A stretch of 64,000 nt of DNA from an uncultured Isosphaeraceae bacterium (GCA_945957605.1 CAMFLR010000018.1:62001-126000), one strand, 5' to 3'; positions 25,302 through 33,498 are shown, counted from the stretch's first letter. The notes: generated from the letters alone by a model not told the origin. Numbers and translations are program-made.

Positions 25302-26078
25302 TCAGGTACCGAATTCAGGACGACGGGTGTTGAGCTGCGACTGCAACCGCTGAATGATCGACGAGTGCATCTGCGAAACCCGCGACTCGCTCAGATCCAA
25401 GGTCGCACCGATCTCCTTCATCGTCAATTCTTCATAATAGTAAAGAATGATGATGAGGCGTTCGTTGCGATTCAGCCCCTTCGTCACCATGCGCATCAGG
25501 TCTTTGCGCTGGAGGCGACGGGTCGGGTCTTCACCCTTCTTGTCCTCGAGAATGTCGATCTCGCGGACGTCCTTGTAGCTGTCGGTTTCGTACCACTTCT
25601 TGTTCAGGCTGATGAGGCCAACAGCGTTGGCGTCCATTGCCATCTTTTCGTACTCGGGCATCGGCAGGCCAAGGCGTTCGGCCAGCTCGCTGTCCGTCGG
25701 CGGACGGCCGTGCTGGGCTTCGAGAGCCTTGCGGGCCTCTTCCATCTTCGAGTGCTTCGACCTGACCAGGCGAGGAACCCAGTCCATCGTTCGCAGTTCG
25801 TCGAGCATTGCACCTCGAATACGAGGCACGCAGTACGTTTCAAATTTCACGCCACGACCGAGGTCGAAGGCGTCGATCGCGTCCATCAGGCCGAAGACGC
25901 CGGCGGAAATAAGGTCGTCGAGATCGACCCCTTCCGGCAGCCTCTGCCAGATGCGCTCGGCGTTGTACTTCACCAGCGGCAAATACCGCTCGACCAGCCG
26001 GTTACGCAAGGGCGTGGTTGGGTGTTCCTTGAACTCCCGCCAGAGTTCCGTCACATCCACGTCCAGCTTGGTTGACAT
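25302..26078 (-). CDS. fliA: Flagellar-type sigma factor FliA/WhiG (sigma-28)
   Basis: A 258-residue sigma-70 family factor without region 1. Region 2 is visible as NRLVERYLPLVKYNAERIWQ, then DLISAGVFGLMDAIDAFDLGRGVKFETY and RIRGAMLDELRTMDW, the signature of FliA/WhiG proteins. Region 3 spans about 115-170, and region 4 ends with LTMKEIGATLDLSESRVSQMHSSIIQRL, the -35-binding helix-turn-helix. GGAGG eight bases upstream sets the start at 26078. It is the last gene of the flagellar block, where it would direct RNA polymerase to late flagellar promoters. A FlgM anti-sigma factor is not in the window. Confidence 0.95.
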   Translation of the reverse strand: MSTKLDVDVTELWREFKEHPTTPLRNRLVERYLPLVKYNAERIWQRLPEGVDLDDLISAGVFGLMDAIDAFDLGRGVKFETYCVPRIRGAMLDELRTMDWVPRLVRSKHSKMEEARKALEAQHGRPPTDSELAERLGLPMPEYEKMAMDANAVGLISLNKKWYETDSYKDVREIDILEDKKGEDPTRRLQRKDLMRMVTKGLNRNERLIIILYYYEELTMKEIGATLDLSESRVSQMHSSIIQRLQSQLNTRRPEFGT

Positions 26079-26313
26079 CCTGCAGACCTCCATGTCGGCT
26101 GCGAGAGCGGCACATCCTGTGCAGAGTTCTTTGTGAGGAGCTTCGCTCACGCCGGCAAGCGTTGGCGGCGTGTTCGACACCTCCAGCCCGGCTGCCCGCT
26201 CAGGAGCGAAGCCGTGCCCGCTTCCTCACTCAAACTCTCTCGCGGTCCAAGGAACCCGTATTCATCCTAAGTATCGGAAAATCGTCGCGATCGGCTTGAG
26301 TCGTACTGTCGAT

Positions 26314-26538
26314 TTATTGCGAACAATCGGCAGCGACAGCTTCGCTCGCGTGCTGCGCAGGGCGGCCGAACCGCGCCGCGATCGCCGGGAACAGTCGCAA
26401 GAGTGCTCCTTGCGCACTGCGCTTCTGTTCGGCCTTGCACGCACGAACGAGCCGGGATTCGGCAGCCAGTCCCGGCGGCCCTTCCCTCCCTTCAAGAGAC
26501 CGGACCATGCGGCGGAGTCCATCGGCTTGGTCGGACAT
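26314..26538 (-). CDS. Stand-alone FlhG-type DQAxxLR activator peptide
   Basis: A 74-residue protein starting MSDQADGLRRMVRS. Residues 3-9 exactly match the DQAxxLR motif that, in full-length FlhG/FleN, forms the N-terminal helix that stimulates FlhF GTPase activity. It begins 62 bases after flhF on the same strand with GGGGGAAG upstream of the ATG, the position where flhG normally lies. The MinD-type ATPase domain is absent: no KGGVGKT motif is present in this or any other frame before fliA. The rest (SRLVRACKAEQKRSAQGALLRL) is basic and unlike MinD. It could be a minimal FlhF activator or the remnant of a decayed flhG. Confidence 0.6.
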   Translation of the reverse strand: MSDQADGLRRMVRSLEGREGPPGLAAESRLVRACKAEQKRSAQGALLRLFPAIAARFGRPAQHASEAVAADCSQ

Positions 26539-26600
26539 GGCACTTCCCCCGAAAACACAATCGAACGAGATTCAGATGATTTGTCGCAACAAGGCGGAGA

Positions 26601-27734
26601 TCAGCCGACAACATCCTGCCCCAGAATCAGCCGGGCTAGCCGGGCACGATTCGCAGGTTCAATGTCATCAGGCACAGCTTGGCCGGTTGTGATGTAGCTC
26701 ACCGGGCGATTCGATTGATTCAGAACCGCGAGCAAGCCCCCCATCCCCTCGGCCTCATCCAGCTTTGTCAGAATCAAGCGATCGGCGCGAACCATCGCGA
26801 ACCGTTCGACGGCGGCACGCAGGCTACGCTCACCGGCCGTTGCGCTCAAGACCAGATGGACCTCATCTGGCTGCGCAGCGGCAAGAAAATCGGCGAGCTC
26901 GCGAATTCGCACCTCATCGCGCGGGCTGCGACCCGCCGTATCGACGAGCACAAGATCAACATCCCCCAACTCGTCGATCATCCGCCGCATCTCATTCGGC
27001 GAATTGGCAACAACGAGCGGCAGGTCGATAATTTCCGCATATGTCCGCAATTGTTCGACGGCAGCAATCCGATAGGTATCAACTGTGACCAAGCCTGGAC
27101 GCAGCCCCTTGGTCAGCTTGAAGTCGGCAGCGAGCTTGGCGATCGTCGTCGTCTTCCCCACGCCCGTCGGCCCAACCAGGGCCACAACCCTGCGCGTGCC
27201 AGCTACGGCGGCAATCGGCGGGGCGATCGAAATACAATCCTCAACCGCTTCCGCGAGCGCAAGTTTGATAGCTTCGGGCCGATACACCTCGTCGGCTTCA
27301 AGGCGATCGGTCACGTAACGCGCGAGGTAACGGCAGAGTGTTTCGGGAACGTCCGACTCAAGCAACGCGGCGTAAATTGGTACGAGCGACGAAGGCAGAT
27401 CGGGCAGCAAATGATCGAGCCGGCCAACGCGGCTGAGGTCGGCGACCGCCGCGTGCAACTGGCCGAGTTGTTCGCCCACTTGCGAGCGAATAGCGTCGTT
27501 CGTTGTGGGCGATGTATATGCGGACGTGTCGACAGAAATCGGTGTTTCGGAATTGAGCGGACGATCGCTGGCGATGACTTCGACCATCTCGCGACGGCCC
27601 AGGCCGAACAGCCGGCGGCGACGAACTTCGCGAGTGTTGAGGATCACGGCATCACCGCCCAGGTCTCTGCGCACGTGCGCGAGCGCCTCTTTGAGCGAGC
27701 CAGCCCGATATCTCCTCGCATTCCCACTCGTCAT
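26601..27734 (-). CDS. flhF: Flagellar biosynthesis GTPase FlhF
   Basis: A 377-residue SRP-type GTPase. The N-terminal B-like domain (YRAGSLKEALAHVRRDLGGDAVILNTREV) is typical of FlhF. The NG domain follows: VVALVGPTGVGKTTTIAKLA (G1), VTVDTYRIAAVEQLRTYAEI (G2 region), LVDTAGRSPRDE (G3), LILTKLDEAEG (G4) and VSYITTGQAVPDDIE near the end. FlhF places the flagellar base at the membrane and sets its site and number. ATG 27734 has GGAGG upstream; a TTG four codons earlier overlaps that site. It follows flhA by 23 bases. Its usual partner FlhG appears here only as a short activator peptide. Confidence 0.96.
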   Translation of the reverse strand: MTSGNARRYRAGSLKEALAHVRRDLGGDAVILNTREVRRRRLFGLGRREMVEVIASDRPLNSETPISVDTSAYTSPTTNDAIRSQVGEQLGQLHAAVADLSRVGRLDHLLPDLPSSLVPIYAALLESDVPETLCRYLARYVTDRLEADEVYRPEAIKLALAEAVEDCISIAPPIAAVAGTRRVVALVGPTGVGKTTTIAKLAADFKLTKGLRPGLVTVDTYRIAAVEQLRTYAEIIDLPLVVANSPNEMRRMIDELGDVDLVLVDTAGRSPRDEVRIRELADFLAAAQPDEVHLVLSATAGERSLRAAVERFAMVRADRLILTKLDEAEGMGGLLAVLNQSNRPVSYITTGQAVPDDIEPANRARLARLILGQDVVG

Positions 27735-27757
27735 CGCTTTGCTCAACCTCCAGCGCC

Positions 27758-29896
27758 TTATTTCGCCAGGCCAACCGAAGCGGTCGACGCCTCATCCGGC
27801 ACGTCTTCTTCGGTCACCATGCCACACTCTTCCACCGGCGTATCGCGCGGAATTTCCCGCTGGCTCAGCACCACAAGCCTCGGCAAATCGGCCCGGGTCA
27901 GATCCTTGAGCACCGGTCGCGCAGCGGCCGAACCGAGTACGATCGGTGGGTGTCCCGCTTCAACCAGTGGCGCCACTGCCATCGCAACCGTCTTCACCAG
28001 GTCGCGCACCGCATCGGTGCCAAGCGCCGTTTCAGGACGCAACTCGTCTTCACCCGCCGCAACAAGCAAATCGTCGACCGTCTTCGACAGCATGACGACC
28101 CGCAATCGGCCATCCTTGCCGAGATAGTTTTGCACGATTCGTCGAGCCAGGGCGCGCCGAACATGCTCGGTAAGGATATCGGCGTCGCGCGTTTTTCCTG
28201 CGTGAATCGCCAAGGTTTCGAGAATCGTTTCCAGGTCGCGCACGCTCACACGTTCGCGCAAGAGATTCTGCAAAACTTGCTGCAATTCACCGGCACGAAG
28301 CAAGCCCGGCACGACTTCATCTACCAAGGCCGGCGAAGTCGCCCGCGCCCGGTCGAGCAATCGGCCAACCTGTTCGCGTGTCATCATCTCATCGGCGTGT
28401 GCCAGCACGACTTCACCGAAGTGACCGGCCACAACCGCCGATGCCTCGACAATCCGGCATCCTGCCAGCTCGGCAACTTCGCGGCCGTCGGCATGAATCC
28501 AGACTGCGGGCTGACCTGTCGTGGGATCGACACCGTCGCGACCGTCCGGACGTGTCACCAAACCCGCGGGCGGCACGGCGAGCAATCGGCCTGCGAAGGC
28601 GACGCCCTGCCCCACGACGGTTCCACGAATTTTCAAACGATAATCATGTGGTCCCAGGGCGATCTCGTCGCGAATCCGCACCTGCGGCACGATGAGACCA
28701 AGATCTTGCGCCACGCGATGGCGAATCGCTCGCAAGCGGTCGAGCAAATCTCCCCCGCGCGTGGGATCGGCCAGGCCAATGAGGCGATAGCCAATCTCGA
28801 GCTCGAGCGGGTCGACGTGCAGCAGATCTTCCATCCGCTCACCGATCGGCTCGGCGGGCACTGGCTCGGGCTCGGCTTCGATCGTGAGTTGCGACGTCGC
28901 GTCCTGAGCCTGGTTGCCGTTCGCAATGAAGTAGGCACCCAGCCCAAGCGCAGCAGCAATGGCGAGCAGCGGAATGGCGGGGAGCCCCGTGAACGACAGC
29001 AAGCCGAGAAACACCGCCGCAACGACAAGCACGCGAGGCCGGCCGAGAAGCTGACCAACCACTTCGCCGCCGAGGTCGGATTCTTCGCTCGACCGCGTGA
29101 CAATCAAACCTGCGGCAAGAGCCGTAAGAAACGCCGGCACCTGGCTCACAAGGCCGTCACCAATCGTCAGCTTGGTGAAGACGTCGGCCGCTTGGCTGAA
29201 GCTCATCTTGTAATTGACGATGCCCAGAAACAGCCCCGCGAAGATGTTCACGAACGTGATGATCACGCCCGCAACGGCATCACCGCGCACGAACTTTCCG
29301 GCACCGTCCATCGCACCGAAAAAGTCGGCCTGGCGATGCACATTCTCACGACGCGACTGCGCCTGCTTTTGGTCGATAAGTCCCGCGTGCAAATCGGCAT
29401 CAATCGCCATCTGCCGCCCCGGCATGCCGTCGAGCATGAACCGTGCCGCAACTTCGCTGATGCGCGTTGCACCTTTCGTGATCACGACGAACTGGATCAC
29501 GAAAATAATGATAAAGATGATCACACCAACAACAACTTGATCACCCGCGACGAACTCGCCAAACGCCCGAATCACGCCTCCCGCCGCATCAACGCCGGCC
29601 GTGCCGGCGCGGGTGAGCGTGAGTCGCGTCGTGGCGACGTTCAGAACCAGTCGCGTGAGCGTTGTTGTAAGGAGAATCGTGGGAAATGCACTGAATTCGA
29701 GCGGCGAGCGGATCGCCAGGGTCGTCAGCAAAACGAGCACGGCGAGCGTGATATTGGCAGCGAGGAGGAGGTCGAGCACGGCCGGCGGCACCGGCACGAT
29801 GAAGACGAGCAACGCCCCTACGAACGTGATCGGCAGCACTACGCCCGTGAGGCGCGACCAGCCGGTGTCGATAGGGCTAAGCGTCGCCGAAGACAT
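27758..29896 (-). CDS. flhA: Flagellar export gate protein FlhA
   Basis: A 712-residue protein of normal FlhA length. Eight membrane segments fill residues 18-330 (for example LLLAANITLAVLVLLTTLAI and VVGVIIFIIIFVIQFVVITKGA). The cytoplasmic FHIPEP loop region is clear: ARFMLDGMPGRQMAIDADLHAGLID, with the conserved charged residues. The soluble C-terminal domain (350-712) includes LEIGYRLIGLAD, the linker region, and QLLDRARATSPALVDEVVPGLL-like export-chaperone docking parts. FlhA forms the nonameric export gate and couples proton flow to substrate export. A GGAGGAGAGGA site precedes the ATG. It lies 190 bases after flhB. Confidence 0.97.
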   Translation of the reverse strand: MSSATLSPIDTGWSRLTGVVLPITFVGALLVFIVPVPPAVLDLLLAANITLAVLVLLTTLAIRSPLEFSAFPTILLTTTLTRLVLNVATTRLTLTRAGTAGVDAAGGVIRAFGEFVAGDQVVVGVIIFIIIFVIQFVVITKGATRISEVAARFMLDGMPGRQMAIDADLHAGLIDQKQAQSRRENVHRQADFFGAMDGAGKFVRGDAVAGVIITFVNIFAGLFLGIVNYKMSFSQAADVFTKLTIGDGLVSQVPAFLTALAAGLIVTRSSEESDLGGEVVGQLLGRPRVLVVAAVFLGLLSFTGLPAIPLLAIAAALGLGAYFIANGNQAQDATSQLTIEAEPEPVPAEPIGERMEDLLHVDPLELEIGYRLIGLADPTRGGDLLDRLRAIRHRVAQDLGLIVPQVRIRDEIALGPHDYRLKIRGTVVGQGVAFAGRLLAVPPAGLVTRPDGRDGVDPTTGQPAVWIHADGREVAELAGCRIVEASAVVAGHFGEVVLAHADEMMTREQVGRLLDRARATSPALVDEVVPGLLRAGELQQVLQNLLRERVSVRDLETILETLAIHAGKTRDADILTEHVRRALARRIVQNYLGKDGRLRVVMLSKTVDDLLVAAGEDELRPETALGTDAVRDLVKTVAMAVAPLVEAGHPPIVLGSAAARPVLKDLTRADLPRLVVLSQREIPRDTPVEECGMVTEEDVPDEASTASVGLAK

Positions 29897-30086
29897 CCGT
29901 TCCTCTCCTCCTTAAACGTCCGTGTCGCGATCGTGGGTCGTCGAGACAGAGCAAATCTTCCACGCTCCCGCACGCTTTGCGGGTGGTGAATTCACTGCGA
30001 GCAGTTCGGGGATGAGCGTCGGATGTGTGGCCGAACGATACCCGCGACCCCCTGATGTGTCCAGCCCGATTATCAGCCCGTGGATT

Positions 30087-31112
30087 TCAGGAAATGGGCC
30101 AAATATCCGTAAGTTCGCCGAGGATTTCAGGACTCAGCGGCGTACCGGGACGACTCGACGCAAGGGCCAGCGCAATCGCGAGTTTGGGTGCCTCAACAAT
30201 CTCAACTCTCGCGGCCGCGGCCGCCTTCCGCATCGCCAAACCCGTCGCCCCCTTCGCCGACGATCGCACGTTGATCCGCGACGCCGTCGGAGCCCCCGCA
30301 AGCACGACAGTAATCCCCTGTTCGCCCGTCACCACGAGCCTTGCCCCCTGCATCAACTCGGGACTATTCCCGCGCAATGCTTGCGCCAATCTTCGCCGGC
30401 GCGATTTCGCCGCCGGATCACCATCCATCGCCTTCTGATCTTCTCGCGCCTCGTCGGGAGTGAGTCGCAACATCGACTCGAACCGCATTCGCCCCAGCGC
30501 GTAATCAATCAGGCCGAGCACAGCCGCCGCGACAGCCATCGTTACCAGCAGCCCGCGCACAAGATCGCACCAGCCCCGCGCCATGGCGGGAATCGGCAAT
30601 CGCGCGTACCCATTGAACTCGTTCATGCGCATGCCAATCGCCCAAACAGCGACGGCCAGAATCACAATCGTTTTGCCGAGAATCCACGCACCTCGACTCA
30701 ACCTTGCACCTAGGCCACGTCCACCGACGGCCCACAATCGCCCAGGATCGAGAGCCAGTACGCCCGGTGCCCACAGCCCGCCCACCTGCGCCTGATGCGC
30801 GGCAATTCCAGCCGCAACCAAGCCAAGAAACAGCAGGATCAGCGGACCCAGCACGCCAAACGCGGCATCCCGCATGAGGGTGACACTTTCACCCACCTCG
30901 AGCGAGAGCGGCAGTTCACCTGTCCACGGAGTCCTCACCAGCGTGACCAAGCCGGTCGCAAGTTGCTCGCCGCAAACACCGAGCAACAAGCTTCCTGCAA
31001 GCAAAGCGGCAGCGCCGGTAAGCTCGGGACTGTGCGACACCTGGCCGCGATCGCGGGCTTGTTGCCGTCGCAGTTTTGATGGTGCTTGTGTGCGATCTTC
31101 CGACTCGGACAT
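30087..31112 (-). CDS. flhB: FlhB export-switch protein lacking the NPTH motif
   Basis: A 341-residue FlhB. The N-terminus EDRTQAPSKLRRQQARDRGQV, four membrane segments within residues 30-205, and the linker EDQKAMDGDPAAKSRRRRLAQ are normal. In family members the cytoplasmic domain then has VVVNPTHYAVAL, where the Asn-Pro bond is cleaved autocatalytically to switch substrate specificity. Here the aligned stretch is VVTGEQGITVVL: NPTH is replaced by GEQG at residues 263-266 with no change in length. Later conserved parts (EIVEAPKLAIALA, GTPLSPEILGELTDI) remain, so the gene is not frameshifted. Autocleavage is predicted to be absent. It starts 6 bases after fliR. Confidence 0.93.
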   Translation of the reverse strand: MSESEDRTQAPSKLRRQQARDRGQVSHSPELTGAAALLAGSLLLGVCGEQLATGLVTLVRTPWTGELPLSLEVGESVTLMRDAAFGVLGPLILLFLGLVAAGIAAHQAQVGGLWAPGVLALDPGRLWAVGGRGLGARLSRGAWILGKTIVILAVAVWAIGMRMNEFNGYARLPIPAMARGWCDLVRGLLVTMAVAAAVLGLIDYALGRMRFESMLRLTPDEAREDQKAMDGDPAAKSRRRRLAQALRGNSPELMQGARLVVTGEQGITVVLAGAPTASRINVRSSAKGATGLAMRKAAAAARVEIVEAPKLAIALALASSRPGTPLSPEILGELTDIWPIS

Positions 31113-31118
31113 CGCCGC

Positions 31119-31865
31119 TCAACCTCCTTCGGAGCCGAGCGCGAGATCGAACCACGATCCCCACGCTACGTTGAGCGTTCCCACCAAGGCCACAATTCCC
31201 AAGATCGCGATGCCCGTCCCCAGCACAAACCGAATTGGCAGCGATAAGGTCGCCAGCGGGAGCGAAGGCGCGGCCCGACTGATAAGGCCGAGTGCAACAC
31301 CCGCAAGCGTTAGGGCAATGGCCGCGGGAGCAGCCGCGCGCACAGCCAGGGCGAGTGCAACTCCCACCCGCCCAAACGCGAGTTGTGCAACTTCGGCGTT
31401 GAGACCGAATTCGACGGCGGGCAGGGCTTCGTAGCTTTCGACAAGCACTTTCGTCAACTTGAGCGGACCATCGAGCGTCACAAAAACGCCGATGGCGATC
31501 AGTCCGTAAAGATGTCCCAGCGGCGTAAGCTCATATCCTGCATCCGGGTCAAAAAGCGCCGCGGCGGAAAGTCCCGCCTGCGCACCAACAACTTCACCCG
31601 CCTGTCGCGCCCCGGCAATCACAAGCCCCGCCGTCCAACCCAGGCTCGCGCCGATCAGCCCTTCGACCAGAACCGCCAGGATGAGATTCTCGGCCTGATT
31701 GGGAACATGCAAACCAGGCACAATGAGCGGTGAGAGAATCGTCGTGAGCGCCGCTGCGACTAAGATCCGATAGCGCACTTCAAGTCCAGGCGCAGCCAGC
31801 ACCGGCGCGGTGAAAGCCAGTCCCAGTGTGCGCGAAAAGACGAGTGCAATCGCCAGCGGATTCAC
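31119..31865 (-). CDS. fliR: Flagellar export protein FliR
   Basis: A 248-residue membrane protein with six hydrophobic segments. Typical FliR elements are the N-terminal LALVFSRTLGLAFTAPVLA-like stretch, then ILVAAALTTILSPLIVPG, LVEGLIGASLGWTAGLVIAGARQAGEVVGAQAGL and DGPLKLTKVLVESYEALP. FliR forms the helical export-gate core together with FliP and FliQ. The start is GTG at 31865, with AGGAC about ten bases upstream; no ATG fits better. Length is near the usual 250-260. It is separated from fliQ by a 460-base gap filled with palindromic repeats. Confidence 0.93.
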   Translation of the reverse strand: MNPLAIALVFSRTLGLAFTAPVLAAPGLEVRYRILVAAALTTILSPLIVPGLHVPNQAENLILAVLVEGLIGASLGWTAGLVIAGARQAGEVVGAQAGLSAAALFDPDAGYELTPLGHLYGLIAIGVFVTLDGPLKLTKVLVESYEALPAVEFGLNAEVAQLAFGRVGVALALAVRAAAPAAIALTLAGVALGLISRAAPSLPLATLSLPIRFVLGTGIAILGIVALVGTLNVAWGSWFDLALGSEGG

Positions 31866-31936
31866 GAGTTGGTTCCGTCCTGCAAAGTCCTAGCGGGCTA
31901 TCTCAGCAAGATTCCGGAGAGTGCTAACCTCACACT

Positions 31937-31961
31937 CGCTCCCATGCTCCGCGTGGGAGCG
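31937..31961. repeat. Palindromic repeat with TGCTCCGCG loop
   Basis: CGCTCCCA and TGGGAGCG form a perfect 8-bp stem around the loop TGCTCCGCG. The loop matches the copies at 6809-6833 and 16694-16716 exactly, while the arms differ and remain complementary. It lies inside the fliQ-fliR gap. Confidence 0.75.
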
Positions 31962-31995
31962 TCTTGGCGACCGCTCCGCGGGCATGAATTTCGTA

Positions 31996-32020
31996 GGGTG
32001 CCACTGGCTCTGCCAGTGCT
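31996..32020. repeat. GTGCCACTGGC palindromic repeat unit
   Basis: GGGTGCCACTGGCTCTGCCA then GTGCT, with a CACTGGC/GCCAGTG stem. It is paired with the reverse-oriented unit at 32286-32310 and closely matches the unit at 4805-4828. Confidence 0.75.
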
Positions 32021-32165
32021 CTTCGTTTTCCGTCTACGTTTGAAGCAACGCGTTCGGTATTCGATACAACGAGCAATCGGGTAGCCGAGACCACTCATTG
32101 TCCCGATCACGAAGCAATAAGAGGATGTCGTCACCTCTTCCGCTTCGCCTCTTGTGGCTGCGCCA

Positions 32166-32187
32166 CCTGGACAACAAGTTGTCCAGG
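32166..32187. repeat. CCTGGACAAC palindrome with CCACC flanks
   Basis: CCTGGACAAC and GTTGTCCAGG form a perfect 10-bp stem with an AA loop, flanked by GCCA on the left and CCACCC on the right. The core is shared with 16809-16824. It lies between the two oppositely oriented units in the fliQ-fliR gap. Confidence 0.75.
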
Positions 32188-32285
32188 CCACCCAACACTA
32201 CCCTTTGCGTTGTCCCTACCAGTTAGCTCCTAGTCATCTTAGGCAGGGTGTCACTTGCACCCCTCGTCTTCCATTTGCAATCAGG

Positions 32286-32310
32286 AGCACTGGCAAAGCC
32301 AGTGGCACCC
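32286..32310. repeat. GTGCCACTGGC repeat unit, reverse orientation
   Basis: AGCACTGGCAAAGCCAGTGG then CACCC, with a CACTGGC/GCCAGTG stem. It is the reverse complement type of the unit at 31996-32020 and ends 16 bases before the fliQ stop. Confidence 0.75.
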
Positions 32311-32325
32311 AACATGCACCATGCA

Positions 32326-32592
32326 TCAGATCAGCTCGGGAATCGAGCCAATCGTCTCGCTCGCATAGGCAACCCAGCGTGAAATCAACCACGGCAAGAT
32401 CACAAGAATCGCCAGCAAAACGGCGATCAATCGCGGTACCTGCGCCACGACTTGCTCGTGCATCTGCGTCATGGTCTGCAACACGCCGATCACGAGCCCC
32501 ACAATCAGCGCGACGGCGAGCAGCGGCCCACCCAGCAGGAGCGCCATTTGCAGCGCTCCGCGCGACCAGTCGATCACCTGTGAACCATCCAT
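32326..32592 (-). CDS. fliQ: Flagellar export protein FliQ
   Basis: An 88-residue protein of normal FliQ length with two long membrane helices, MALLLGGPLLAVALIVGLVIGVLQ and LIAVLLAILVILPWLISRWV. Between them TMTQMHEQVVAQVPR matches the family loop (Q-x-Q-E-x-T-L-x-F-x-P-K in better-known members, with variation). FliQ assembles with FliP and FliR into the export-gate core. GGGAGAAAG precedes the ATG. It lies 18 bases after fliP on the same strand and is followed by the repeat-filled gap before fliR. Confidence 0.93.
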   Translation of the reverse strand: MDGSQVIDWSRGALQMALLLGGPLLAVALIVGLVIGVLQTMTQMHEQVVAQVPRLIAVLLAILVILPWLISRWVAYASETIGSIPELI

Positions 32593-32610
32593 GGCGGCTT
32601 TCTCCCAACG

Positions 32611-33498
32611 TCAACCCGCGGGACGAATCGCGAACGTCTGCAACAACCGCGACGCCACCAGAAACCAACCGTCCGCCAGCACGAAAAGAATCAGCTTGAG
32701 CGGCAAGGCCACCATCGATGGCGGCAGCATGAACATTCCCATCGCTGAAAGCACGGCCGAAACCACGAGGTCGATCACCAGGAACGGCAGGTAGATGATG
32801 AACCCGATGATGATCGCCGTCGTCAGCTCGCTGAGCAAAAACGCCGACGCGAGGATTGCGAACGGAACCTCATCGACATATTCCGGCTCCTTTTCGTCGG
32901 GAGAGGAATAGCTGTAAAGCTCCGTCACATAATGCCCGTGATTCGTCCGCACGATCTGGTCGAACATGAACTGCCTGATCGGCTTCGAGCCTTCTTCCCA
33001 CGCCTTGTTCGCGTCGATCTTCCCGGCAAGCAACGGTGCCACGGCACGCTGATGAACAGTCTCGCCCACCGGCTTCATCACAATCGCCGTGAGAAGCAGA
33101 GCAAGTGCTGTGAGCACCTGATTGCCGGGAATTTGCGGACTTCCCAGCGCCTGCCGCAGAAGCACCAGCACGATCTGAATTCGCACGAATGACGTGAGCA
33201 TCAGCACGGCGGCGGGTGCCATTGAAACCGCCGCGAACAGCGCGACGTTTTGTAGGCTCTTCATCATGTCGCCGCTGGGCAACACACTGGGGACGACGGG
33301 TGCGGCCGGCTTTGCGGGCTCAGTTTCGCCGACGGGCGCATTGGCACGTGAAGTCGCTTGCGCGGCGACCGTGCCGCACCAGCAAAGACCGCACACGAGC
33401 ATGACGATCGCCATGCGCTGCACTGTTCGGCGAGTCTCGTTCGCGAGCACACTCGAACCGGCGGTGACGGTTTTGCAGACCATTGCCTTTCCGATCAT
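32611..33498 (-). CDS. fliP: Flagellar export protein FliP
   Basis: A 295-residue FliP with an N-terminal signal-like segment (MAIVMLVCGLCWCGTVAAQA, about residues 29-48) and a Pro/Ala-rich linker. The family core follows: MAPAAVLMLTSFVRIQIVLVLLRQALGSPQIPGNQVL, then LTAIVMKPVG, and the C-terminal VPFAILASAFLLSELTTAIIIGFIIYLPFLVIDLVVSAVLSAMGMFMLPP. FliP pentamers form the export-gate pore with FliQ and FliR. Its ATG overlaps the fliO stop (ATGA), with GGAGG upstream, showing translational coupling. An internal ATG at about residue 29 is a weaker alternative start. Confidence 0.95.
   Translation of the reverse strand: MIGKAMVCKTVTAGSSVLANETRRTVQRMAIVMLVCGLCWCGTVAAQATSRANAPVGETEPAKPAAPVVPSVLPSGDMMKSLQNVALFAAVSMAPAAVLMLTSFVRIQIVLVLLRQALGSPQIPGNQVLTALALLLTAIVMKPVGETVHQRAVAPLLAGKIDANKAWEEGSKPIRQFMFDQIVRTNHGHYVTELYSYSSPDEKEPEYVDEVPFAILASAFLLSELTTAIIIGFIIYLPFLVIDLVVSAVLSAMGMFMLPPSMVALPLKLILFVLADGWFLVASRLLQTFAIRPAG

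Larger units (their letters stand above)
31866..32325. other. Repeat-filled gap splitting fliQ from fliR
   Basis: FliQ and fliR are normally adjacent. Here about 460 bases separate them, occupied by a TGCTCCGCG-loop palindrome (31937-31961), two GTGCCACTGGC units in opposite orientation (31996-32020 and 32286-32310) and a CCTGGACAACAAGTTGTCCA-type palindrome (32166-32187). No protein-coding frame is convincing. The layout suggests successive insertion of palindromic elements into the operon. Confidence 0.7.

Noticed and set aside
26079-26313. Possible continuation of flhG (MinD domain) by frameshift
   Set aside because: I looked for a P-loop (KGGVGKT-like) and other MinD motifs in all minus-strand frames between the short peptide and fliA; none is present and the space is too short for the domain.
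26262-26558. 98-codon frame overlapping the FlhG-type peptide
   Set aside because: It uses a different frame on the same strand. Only the 26314-26538 frame carries the DQAxxLR motif and the better ribosome binding site.
27950-29989. 679-codon open frame on the plus strand opposite flhA
   Set aside because: It is antisense to a clear flhA gene. Its translation is rich in Arg, His and Asn with no domain, as expected for the opposite strand of GC-rich coding DNA.
30087-31112. Frameshift in flhB as the cause of the missing NPTH
   Set aside because: The sequence aligns without gaps on both sides of the replaced motif and the C-terminal conserved parts continue in the same frame.
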